Source: Gemmatimonadota bacterium (GTDB lineage Bacteria > Gemmatimonadota > Gemmatimonadetes > Longimicrobiales > Gaopeijiaceae). Taken from it: a stretch of 6,135 nucleotides of DNA. Below, piece after piece: positions 1 through 5,173 of this stretch. The translations under genes were made by a program, and so were the position numbers. Each line of letters begins with the position of its first letter. The first letter of the stretch is position 1. The notes beneath the pieces were generated by a model. It made no database searches, was not told where the DNA came from, and saw only the letters and a list, made by a program, of their open reading frames with translations. The stretch is taken from assembly GCA_007127575.1 (NCBI GenBank), contig SKZC01000097.1:1-6135 (forward strand). Reading direction: 5' to 3'.

Positions 1-130
1 ACTTCTGGTTCTGCACCTCCTCTATAAAGCCCGGTTTCGCTATTTCGCCTATTACGTCTGGGCCCTGGCCCTGGCCATCTCCCTGGGGGTGTGGCAAGGG
101 ATCCTTCCCTCGGACCTCTTCCCCCACTGA
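1..130 (+). CDS. C-terminal fragment of a membrane protein, probably undecaprenyl-diphosphatase (UppP/BacA)
   Basis: The reading frame is open from base 2 and ends at TGA 128-130, giving about 42 residues; the gene begins before the window. The fragment has a basic/aromatic stretch (KARFRYFAYYVWALA) running into a hydrophobic segment (about ALALAISLGVW) and a short polar tail. The pattern of basic residues, then F-A-Y-Y-x-W, then a last membrane helix resembles the C-terminus of undecaprenyl-diphosphatase. That is an integral membrane enzyme that recycles the C55 lipid carrier by dephosphorylating undecaprenyl pyrophosphate for cell-wall synthesis. This is recognition by resemblance from a short piece; any other polytopic membrane protein could end similarly. 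The next gene (mgtE) starts 42 nt downstream on the same strand with no visible terminator between them, so the two could be cotranscribed. Confidence 0.45.
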   Translation, partial: LLVLHLLYKARFRYFAYYVWALALAISLGVWQGILPSDLFPH

Positions 131-172
131 CGCACGCCCATCGTTCCCACGCGACCTTTCGGAGGCCGTATC

Positions 173-1540
173 ATGTCTGATATCACCGAGGCCATCGTCA
201 CTCGATCCACTCCCCAGGAGGTCCGCTTGCTGATCCGGGAGCGGGCCTGGGAGGGCCTCCGAGAGGCCGTGGAGGACTGGCCAGCGGCTGCGGTGGCGGA
301 GCTCCTTCCGGAGCTGGGTCGGGAGGAGCGGGTTCTCCTATTTCGGGCCCTTCCCCGGAAGCTCGCCGCTGAGACGTTCGCCCACTTGGCGGGTGATCGC
401 CGACGATCCCTTCTGGAGGACCTCACCGACGAGGAGTCTCGACACGTTCTGAGCCACCTGAGCCCCGACGACCGGGCCCAGCTCCTGGCAGAACTCCCTG
501 CGGTGGTGACACAGGAGCTAATGCAGCTCCTGAGCCCAGAGGATCTGGACGAGGTCCGGACGCTGCTGGGATACCCGGAGAACAGCGTGGGACGGCTCAT
601 GACTCCGGACTACGTCGCCGTCCGGCCGGAATGGATGGTGGAGGAGGCGCTCCGGCATGTCCGTGCCGTGGGTCAAGACGCCGAGACCGTAAACCGGATC
701 TACGTCGTGGAGGAGGGGGGGCGTCTTGTTGACGACATCCAGCTCCGTCGGCTGATTCTGGCTGAACCCACTATGAGGGTTCGCGAAGTCATGGATCATG
801 CCTTCGTGGCCGTCTCCGCCTTCGCCCACCGGGAGGAAGGCGTGCAAGCCATCCGGAAGTACGATGTCGTGGCCCTCCCGGTTGTGGATTCGGACGGCGT
901 GCTCCTGGGGATCGTGACGGTGGACGACATCCTGGATGCCGCAGAGGAAGAGGCCACCGAGGACTTCCACAAGGTGGCCTCAGTGGGGCCCCTGGCCATG
1001 AGTCTCCGGGAGGCGGGGCTTTCGCTCCTCTACCGCCGCCGCATCGGATGGCTGCTGATCCTGGTCTTTGTGAACATCTTCTCCGGTGCCGGGATCGCGT
1101 ACTTCGAGGACACCATCGCCGCCACCGTGGCCCTCGTCTTCTTTCTGCCCCTTCTCATCGACAGCTCAGGAAACGCGGGGCCTCAATCCGCGACGCTCGT
1201 GGTGCGCGCCATGGCCACCGGCGACGTGAGGCCCGGGGACTGGGTTCGGCTCCTCATCCGGGAACTGGGGGTGGCGGGGCTCATGGGGGTGACCATGGCC
1301 GTGGCCGTCTCGGCCATGGGCCTCTACCGAGGCGGGATGGACGTCGCGGTGGTGGTGTCCATCACCATGATGCTCGTAGTGATGGTGGGGAGCCTGGTGG
1401 GCACCTCCCTTCCGTTTATCCTGGAGCGATTGGGGCTGGATCCGGCCACCGCCAGTGCCCCTCTGGTGACCTCCATCGCCGATGTCACCGGGGTGCTCAT
1501 CTACTTCTCACTGGCCACCTGGTACCTGGGTGTCGGGTGA
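173..1540 (+). CDS. mgtE: Magnesium transporter MgtE
   Basis: This is a complete 455-aa Mg2+ channel/transporter of the inner membrane, the usual length for the family. The ATG at 173 is preceded by GGAGG at 161-165 with 7 nt spacing, which fixes the start. The domain order is canonical: an N-terminal superhelical MgtE_N domain rich in leucine/acidic helices (about residues 15-137), a CBS pair (about 140-258; second CBS core DVVALPVVDSDGVLLGIVT at 231-249), a connecting helix, then a five-helix membrane domain (about 288-455). Family hallmarks in the membrane domain are PLLIDSSGNAGPQSA (326-340) and APLVTSIADVTG (429-440). The aspartate at 437 corresponds to the pore Mg2+-selectivity aspartate known from the Thermus protein. 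In characterised members the N and CBS domains bind Mg2+ and close the pore when cytosolic Mg2+ is high, so gating is probably intrinsic. No M-box-like riboswitch can fit in the 42-nt gap upstream. The gene converges on the zinc-ribbon gene, with 21 nt between the two stop codons. Confidence 0.96.
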   Translation: MSDITEAIVTRSTPQEVRLLIRERAWEGLREAVEDWPAAAVAELLPELGREERVLLFRALPRKLAAETFAHLAGDRRRSLLEDLTDEESRHVLSHLSPDDRAQLLAELPAVVTQELMQLLSPEDLDEVRTLLGYPENSVGRLMTPDYVAVRPEWMVEEALRHVRAVGQDAETVNRIYVVEEGGRLVDDIQLRRLILAEPTMRVREVMDHAFVAVSAFAHREEGVQAIRKYDVVALPVVDSDGVLLGIVTVDDILDAAEEEATEDFHKVASVGPLAMSLREAGLSLLYRRRIGWLLILVFVNIFSGAGIAYFEDTIAATVALVFFLPLLIDSSGNAGPQSATLVVRAMATGDVRPGDWVRLLIRELGVAGLMGVTMAVAVSAMGLYRGGMDVAVVVSITMMLVVMVGSLVGTSLPFILERLGLDPATASAPLVTSIADVTGVLIYFSLATWYLGVG

Positions 1541-1561
1541 TGGTGCCAAGGGGGAGAAGGC

Positions 1562-1783
1562 TCATGGTTCCCGGGGTTGGTCCACGACGCCGCTGCAACC
1601 GCAGCTCGGGCAGATCAGCCACACCCGGTTCCTGACGTACGGCACGTCCCGGCGGGGGGGCAGCTCTCGACGGGAGAGCGGTGTTCGGCAGCGAGGGCAC
1701 CCGGGTGGAGGATGTGAGGAGAGCTCCGGGTGGAGCTGTCGGAGTTCCTCAGGGGTGAACGAACCGGTGGAGTCGGTGGCCAT
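1562..1783 (-). CDS. Small zinc-ribbon protein of unknown function
   Basis: A 73-aa protein is read on the minus strand from ATG at 1783-1781 to TGA at 1564-1562. It carries two cysteine knuckles, CPRC (residues 29-32) and CPSC (about 60-63, followed by G-C), separated by about 27 residues that include R-R-D-V-P-Y-V-R-N-R-V-W. This is the expected pattern for a single zinc ribbon of four cysteines binding one Zn2+. The N-terminal part (F-T-P-E-E-L-R-Q-L-H-P-E-L) looks like a short amphipathic helix. The frame stays open upstream to an ATG at 1927 (121 aa), but that extension is low-complexity Arg/Pro/Ser-rich, so I prefer the start at 1783; no strong Shine-Dalgarno sequence is visible for either. 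The gene runs convergently to mgtE and divergently from hup. I do not recognise a named family. Zinc ribbons of this size usually bind nucleic acid or a protein partner, but a specific role cannot be assigned. The intact CxxC pairs are the main evidence that the frame is coding. Confidence 0.7.
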   Translation of the reverse strand: MATDSTGSFTPEELRQLHPELSSHPPPGCPRCRTPLSRRELPPRRDVPYVRNRVWLICPSCGCSGVVDQPREP

Positions 1784-2078
1784 GATGGTGGACTTCGCCC
1801 GTGGCGGCCGAGATGGAGGAGCGCTCAGGGACGCTTCCGGTCTCCAGAGCTTCCGCCGGATGCCCCTCACCGCACGCGAGGTACCCGCCTGCGGCCCTCC
1901 GGTTCTCGATGCGACTCCCGGACACACCCCAACTGCGGCTCCCCCTTGGACTTGCTGTCCGACGGCGCCTTCCGCACCCGACGAGGGGTCCTCAGAGGGG
2001 AACAGGACGGAAGGGTCCTGAAGCCGGCGGGAGCCCTGATGATCCAGTCAGGAAGCGGATTTTCGCAGGATGCTTCCC
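1784..2078. other. Non-coding stretch between the divergent zinc-ribbon and hup genes
   Basis: None of the frames crossing this stretch looks like protein: their translations are Arg/Pro/Ser/Gly-rich without recognisable motifs. It must hold the promoter of the zinc-ribbon gene on the minus strand, but I see no convincing -35/-10 pair. Two small inverted repeats are present. CAGGAC at 2003-2008 pairs with GTCCTG at 2015-2020 around a GGAAGG loop, and GGAAGC at 2051-2056 pairs with GCTTCC at 2072-2077. The heptamer GGGTCCT occurs twice (1986-1992 and 2013-2019), so AGGAC at 2004-2008 could pair with either copy. Short stems like these arise readily by chance in GC-rich DNA. Confidence 0.5.
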
Positions 2079-2107
2079 TTGACGGCCCCCAGGAGGGCCC
2101 TTACCGT
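2079..2107 (+). promoter_or_regulatory. Candidate sigma-70 type promoter for hup
   Basis: TTGACG at 2079-2084 matches the -35 consensus in five of six positions. TACCGT at 2102-2107, 17 nt further on, matches -10 in three of six; it is weak but has T, A and the final T in place. Transcription would begin near 2114, leaving a 5' untranslated leader of about 150 nt that contains the two hairpins described separately. TACACT at 2107-2112 is a better-looking hexamer, but it would need a 22-nt spacer. This is a motif-based prediction only. Confidence 0.35.
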
Positions 2108-2129
2108 ACACTCGTCTTGTAGGCCATGG

Positions 2130-2214
2130 GAGGAGCGGTTACCGGCTTTGCGGCGCTGCCGCTCCTCGCACGGTTTCCCGACAGATGTCTCGACGGTACA
2201 GTTCGAACCGTGCG
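2130..2214 (+). promoter_or_regulatory. Structured 5' leader of hup: two adjacent perfect 9-bp hairpins
   Basis: Two inverted repeats tile this segment end to end. Arm GAGGAGCGG (2130-2138) pairs with CCGCTCCTC (2159-2167), enclosing a 20-nt loop that itself holds a CCG/CGG mini-stem (2142-2144 with 2151-2153). Arm CGCACGGTT (2167-2175) pairs with AACCGTGCG (2206-2214), enclosing a 30-nt loop. The two share base 2167. A competing stem is possible: ACGGT (2193-2197) with ACCGT (2207-2211) around a 9-nt loop, so the last arm has two mutually exclusive partners. The 8-base palindrome GTTCGAAC lies at 2201-2208. The hup Shine-Dalgarno sequence begins 34 nt further on. The pairing is directly visible; a role as an RNA leader, attenuator or protein-binding operator is inference. 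Confidence 0.5.
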
Positions 2215-2262
2215 GCAGACGCCGTGGGTTCGCTTCACCACCACCCCAAGGAGTGACCCTCT

Positions 2263-2547
2263 ATGAACAAATCCGAGCTTGTGGACGCCCTGGCCGACGC
2301 CACAGACATGACGAAGGCCGACGCCTCCAGGGCGATCGACGCGCTGTTCGGAACCGATGGCGGGGTCATCGCCAATGCGCTGAAGAACGGGAAGCGCGTT
2401 CAGATCACCGGCTTCGGGACCTTCGAGACCAAGGAGCGTAAGGCGCGTACCGGTCGGAACCCGCGCACCGGGGAGACGATCCGGATCGCGGCCACAAAGA
2501 CGCCGGGGTTCCGGGCCGGAAAGGGTCTCAAGGACGCGGTGAAGTAA
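2263..2547 (+). CDS. hup: HU family DNA-binding protein
   Basis: This 94-aa nucleoid protein is a homodimeric, sequence-independent DNA-bending protein of the HU/IHF family. The start ATG at 2263 has AAGGAG at 2248-2253 with 9 nt spacing. The fold is readable in order: helices 1 and 2 (residues 3-28), the GFGTFE turn (50-55), then the DNA-binding beta arm with the family signature G-R-N-P-R-T-G-E (64-71), which includes the intercalating proline (P67). The C-terminus is AGKGLKDAV (85-93). Compared with the 90-aa E. coli HU, about four residues are inserted near 29-34 (F-G-T-D-G-G), between helix 2 and the segment leading to the beta sheet. The N-terminus M-N-K-S-E-L is typical of HU rather than IHF subunits. 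The gene appears monocistronic, with its own promoter, a long structured leader and a strong terminator immediately after it, consistent with a highly expressed gene. Confidence 0.96.
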   Translation: MNKSELVDALADATDMTKADASRAIDALFGTDGGVIANALKNGKRVQITGFGTFETKERKARTGRNPRTGETIRIAATKTPGFRAGKGLKDAVK

Positions 2548-2587
2548 GCGTCCCCGGCGAAGGGGGTGCGTTCCCCCCCCGCCCGTG

Positions 2588-2624
2588 AAAGAGGGGCCCC
2601 GACCTTCGGGGCCCCTCTTTTTTT
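2588..2624 (+). terminator. Intrinsic terminator of hup
   Basis: A perfect 15-bp stem is formed by 2588-2602 and 2606-2620 around a CCT loop. The core is GAGGGGCCCC paired with GGGGCCCCTC, with three A-T pairs at the base. It is followed directly by a run of seven T (2618-2624) and a second T run at 2629-2635. It lies 40 nt after the hup stop codon. On the opposite strand the hairpin is followed by only three T before CACGGG. It could slow transcription leaving the minus-strand operon, whose last stop is at 2644, but it is built mainly for the plus direction. A smaller GGGGG/CCCCC hairpin (2562-2566 with 2573-2577) precedes it. Confidence 0.93.
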
Positions 2625-2643
2625 CTCCTTTTTTTCCTCCTCG

Positions 2644-4233
2644 CTACCCCCGTTTCCGGGTGTCGGAGTCCCGTTCTCGGGCCCGGTCCCCCCGGTCGAA
2701 GTCGGCCCGTACGCTTCGCCCCCGAAGAGTGATCCCGTTCAGGGCTTCCACCACCTTGTGGGCGAACTCCTGCTGCACCTCCACCTTCGAGAAGGTGTCG
2801 CGGATCTCGATCCGTCCCACCTGGGGGCCGCGGATCCCGGCTTCGCCCGTGATGGCGCCCAAGAGGTCGCCCGGCCCCACACCGTCCCGCTCCCCGATGC
2901 TGAGAAACACCTTGACCCAAGCGGCTGGAGGGCGGCCCCCTCGGCCGGACGGTTCTCCCCGCTCGCGGCTGTCCGCTCCGCCGGTCTCCAAGGCTGGATC
3001 CCCCCCCCGCCGGAGGAGAGCTGCCAGGGCTGAGGCCACTTCCGTCGGGTCGTACTCCCGGAAAAGGGGCTCGAGGAGGAGGAGGTACGGGGTGAGATCC
3101 TCCTCCGTGATGGCAGTGCGGATCCGGTCCAGGGTTCGTCTGTGGTCCTCCTCCAGCCTGCTGGGCCGCCGGTGGGGAACGGGTACGAGCTCGTACCCGG
3201 CTTCCCGGGAGATCTTCTTGAGGTGACGGGACTCCCGGGGGGAGAGGAGGACGACGGAGCGTCGGCCCAGCGAGTTTCTCCGGTCCAGAGCGTCGGCGTC
3301 CTCCGGCACGTCCACGCTCAATACCGCCAGTGTCCCCTCAATGTTGGCTTCCTCCACCGCCCCTCGGGCCTCCATGGCGTCCACCCCCAGCCACAGTTCG
3401 GCCTCAAGGTCTCCCGGAGCCCCGATGGAGTAGCCCTGGAGAGAAAGGAGGTCACCCAGGTCTGCGGCTCGGTCGTCGGATCGAAAGAACAGGACCAGGT
3501 GAGCGTGCCCGTCCCCCTGAAGGGAGGCGACGGTTTCACCCAGCTCTTGCTCCTTCCGAGCGGTGATCCGAAACTCCATCTGGCCCCGGGCGCGCATGGG
3601 AGCTCCGGCCCCGTCTCCGGCATCGGAGGGCACCACCAGCCCCCGGCGGGAGTGGCGATCCAGGTACTCCCGGTCCGCTTCGGTCACAGGGAGGGAGACG
3701 AAGACCCGCTGTGCCTCCCGGGAAATCCCGGAGAGGATCTCGTCGAATGGGTCGGCCTGGGTCCCTGCTCGGCATCGGCCCAGGTCCACGGCCAGGACCG
3801 CGTGGACCCCCTGGAGCTTCACCCGGGCATCCCGCACGGCCCTGGCAAGGGTCTGGGGGGATCCCACTAAAACGGAGGCCTCCTCGGGCTCGGCCCACCC
3901 TCCGCTCATGCAGGCCGTTCGGCGCCCCAGCGACTGGCTGAGGGGCCCCAGGGACAAGGCCAACGCAACTCCTTCCTCATCGGTGGGTGTGACCACCAGG
4001 AGCTCGGGAGTGGTTCCCGGTTGCTCCGGGAGCCGGGCCAGCAATCCCAGGGCTCCAGCGAGGGGGGCGCCGCTTCCGGGGCCCCCTTCCAGGAGGACCG
4101 AATGACCCTTTCGGAGAACCGGAATCGCCTCTCGTTGGAGGTTGTTCGGGACTTCCACGCCGTGGGCGGCCAGGGCTTCCACCAATTCGGGAGGAAGTCC
4201 CAGCTCCGCGAAACCGTCCATGGAAACGTTCAC
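2644..4233 (-). CDS. Degenerate DEAD-box helicase-like protein with C-terminal DbpA RNA-binding domain
   Basis: This 529-aa protein has the outline of a bacterial DEAD-box RNA helicase but not its catalytic residues. Q-motif region: F8 and Q33 (N-N-L-Q-R-E-A-I-P) are kept. Motif I (G-G-P-G-S-G-A-P, 50-57) has Ala56 and Pro57 where Lys and Thr bind ATP. Motif Ia PTREL reads P-T-D-E-E (83-87). Motif II DEAD aligns with V-D-L-G (149-152). Motif III SAT reads S-L-P (180-182). Motif VI HRxGRxGR aligns with D-R-R-N-S-L-G-R (317-324). The C-terminus keeps a DbpA-type RRM (about 437-513: W-V-K-V-F-L-S-I-G...G-D-L-L-G-A-I...L-R-G-R-S-V-R-A-D), which in DbpA/CsdA relatives binds structured RNA. A charged Arg-rich tail follows. 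The frame is intact, so this looks like a maintained pseudo-helicase rather than a decaying gene. The start is GTG at 4233-4231, overlapping the upstream stop codon as GTGA, which indicates translational coupling; no good Shine-Dalgarno precedes it, and ATG at 4221 is an alternative. The likely role is ATP-independent RNA or ribosome binding (inference). Confidence 0.85.
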   Translation of the reverse strand: MNVSMDGFAELGLPPELVEALAAHGVEVPNNLQREAIPVLRKGHSVLLEGGPGSGAPLAGALGLLARLPEQPGTTPELLVVTPTDEEGVALALSLGPLSQSLGRRTACMSGGWAEPEEASVLVGSPQTLARAVRDARVKLQGVHAVLAVDLGRCRAGTQADPFDEILSGISREAQRVFVSLPVTEADREYLDRHSRRGLVVPSDAGDGAGAPMRARGQMEFRITARKEQELGETVASLQGDGHAHLVLFFRSDDRAADLGDLLSLQGYSIGAPGDLEAELWLGVDAMEARGAVEEANIEGTLAVLSVDVPEDADALDRRNSLGRRSVVLLSPRESRHLKKISREAGYELVPVPHRRPSRLEEDHRRTLDRIRTAITEEDLTPYLLLLEPLFREYDPTEVASALAALLRRGGDPALETGGADSRERGEPSGRGGRPPAAWVKVFLSIGERDGVGPGDLLGAITGEAGIRGPQVGRIEIRDTFSKVEVQQEFAHKVVEALNGITLRGRSVRADFDRGDRARERDSDTRKRG

Positions 4234-4565
4234 TCGGGTCGGGAGGGATCTCCGGATCCAGGCCCTCCCTCATCCCCGGGCTCATACGGGAGAAGGTTCA
4301 GGAACTTCTGGATCTGATAGTCCATCTTCGAGGTGCGCAGGCGGTCCGTGGAGGCGGTCACCTCGGTGAAGGGGCCGTGCCTGTGGACGGAGAGGGTGAC
4401 CGTGCCCTCCTCACCGGTATACGTGGCCCCGTGGCCCGACTCCTTGGTCTTCTTGAGCCCGATCCGCCGAGGTAGGTCTTCCTGTGCGCGAGCCAGCACC
4501 TCCTGGGGCGAGAGGGCCGTCTTCCGTGAGTATCCAGCCATTCGTTCCATCTCTGTTCGGGTCAT
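4230..4565 (-). CDS. Conserved-looking hypothetical protein, 111 aa
   Basis: I do not recognise a named family. Residues 9-95 look like a compact alpha/beta domain: a helix about 18-30 (L-S-P-Q-E-V-L-A-R-A), two or three beta strands with alternating hydrophobics (G-A-T-Y-T; T-V-T-L-S-V-H-R-H; F-T-E-V-T-A-S), and a helix about 79-92 (K-M-D-Y-Q-I-Q-K-F-L-N-L-L). It ends in a disordered Gly/Pro/acidic tail. There is no signal peptide, membrane segment or cysteine. The basic patch R-R-I-G-L-K-K-T-K (33-41) could contact nucleic acid. ATG at 4565 is the longest start. Met6 and Met9 (4550, 4541) are alternatives, and Met9 has a purine-rich stretch just upstream. The gene begins 17 nt after the DsbA-like gene and its TGA overlaps the GTG of the pseudo-helicase. 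This placement suggests it is produced in step with the RNA-binding protein and may be its partner; that is inference from coupling alone. Confidence 0.85.
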   Translation of the reverse strand: MTRTEMERMAGYSRKTALSPQEVLARAQEDLPRRIGLKKTKESGHGATYTGEEGTVTLSVHRHGPFTEVTASTDRLRTSKMDYQIQKFLNLLPYEPGDEGGPGSGDPSRPE

Positions 4566-4582
4566 GAGGTGGAGGGCTCAGG

Positions 4583-5173
4583 TCACCGGGCGTCGGATCG
4601 GATGGCGTCGATAAAGGCATGCACGGCCTCCGGGCCCTGAAAACCCTCGAGCCGCCGGCCCGGTCCGAGGAGGGTGGGGACTCCCACCACCTCGGCTTGC
4701 CGGGCCTGACCCTGAATCTCCAGCACTGCATCCTTGAATCGGTCCACGTCCAGGACGGTCTTGATCTCGGTCCGGTCCAGGCCATGACCCGAACCAATCT
4801 CCACGAGCACGTCGACGCGTCCGATGTCCTTTCCCTCTACGAAGTGCGCCTCGAAGAGTGCACGGTGGATGGGACGGAAGCAACCCTTCTCCTGGGCGTG
4901 GAGCGTTAGCTCGTGGGCCTTTCGGCTCCAAGGTATGAAGCCAGGGGTCCGAAGGGTCACGTCCAGCTCTCGGGCCAACGCCCCCATCTCCTCGTGAAGG
5001 GAGAGCCATGGCTCCTCCGTTGGTGCCAGCACGGGAAGGGGGGGAGGCCGAACTTCCAGCGGAGCGGGTTCCACCTCGACAGATGTGCCTGCATCCTCCA
5101 TTTCGGAGAGTACCGAATGGAGAAGGTAGGACGCTGGGTCTACGTAGTCGAAGAAGAAACGGAGTTCAGACAC
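4583..5173 (-). CDS. DsbA-family thioredoxin-fold protein lacking CxxC (FrnE / 2-hydroxychromene-2-carboxylate isomerase-like)
   Basis: This is a 196-aa DSBA-fold protein of about the usual family length. The N-terminal strand F-F-F-D-Y-V (6-11) leads into the active-site position, which reads D-P-A-S-Y (12-16) where oxidoreductases have C-P-x-C-Y. The first helix follows. The middle helical insertion contains A-H-E-L-T-L-H-A-Q-E-K-G (86-97) and A-L-F-E-A-H-F-V-E-G-K-D-I (105-117), both typical of the FrnE/HCCA-isomerase branch. The cis-proline motif G-V-P-T-L (164-168) is intact. Cys98 is the only cysteine, so thiol-disulphide exchange through CxxC is impossible. Relatives with a Ser/Pro motif here act as glutathione-dependent isomerases or kappa-class transferases, but the substrate here cannot be named. 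No signal peptide is present, so the protein is cytoplasmic. The start is GTG at 5173-5171, with no ATG in frame nearby and no clear Shine-Dalgarno. It is the first gene of the minus-strand operon. Confidence 0.88.
   Translation of the reverse strand: MSELRFFFDYVDPASYLLHSVLSEMEDAGTSVEVEPAPLEVRPPPLPVLAPTEEPWLSLHEEMGALARELDVTLRTPGFIPWSRKAHELTLHAQEKGCFRPIHRALFEAHFVEGKDIGRVDVLVEIGSGHGLDRTEIKTVLDVDRFKDAVLEIQGQARQAEVVGVPTLLGPGRRLEGFQGPEAVHAFIDAIRSDAR

Noticed and set aside
131..172. Possible Mg2+-sensing riboswitch upstream of mgtE
   Set aside because: Only 42 nt separate the preceding stop codon from the mgtE start, far too short for an M-box or similar aptamer.
518..970. 150-aa open frame antisense to the mgtE CBS domains
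   Set aside because: It lies wholly inside a confidently identified gene, its translation has no recognisable motif, and long antisense frames are expected in GC-rich coding DNA.
1482..2021. 179-aa plus-strand frame running from the mgtE end across the zinc-ribbon gene
   Set aside because: The translation is Ser/Gly/Arg/Pro-rich without domain features, overlaps mgtE, and lies opposite the minus-strand frame that has paired CxxC motifs.
2000..2024. CAGGACGGAAGG segment resembling the tip of the SRP (4.5S) RNA
   Set aside because: The GGAA loop is present, but the conserved asymmetric loop with AAGCAGC is missing and the stem continues as GTCCTG instead.
1730..2122. Plus-strand frames of 130 and 93 aa in the mgtE-hup interval
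   Set aside because: Low-complexity Arg/Pro/Gly composition, no motif, and no ribosome-binding site that supports either start.
2193..2215. GTTCGAACC resembling a tRNA T-loop
   Set aside because: The flanking bases cannot form the 5-bp T-stem around a 7-nt loop on either strand, and no acceptor or anticodon arm is visible.
3142..3870. 242-aa plus-strand frame antisense to the pseudo-helicase
   Set aside because: It is a shadow of the minus-strand gene: no motifs, repetitive Gly/Pro/Val composition, and no start signal.
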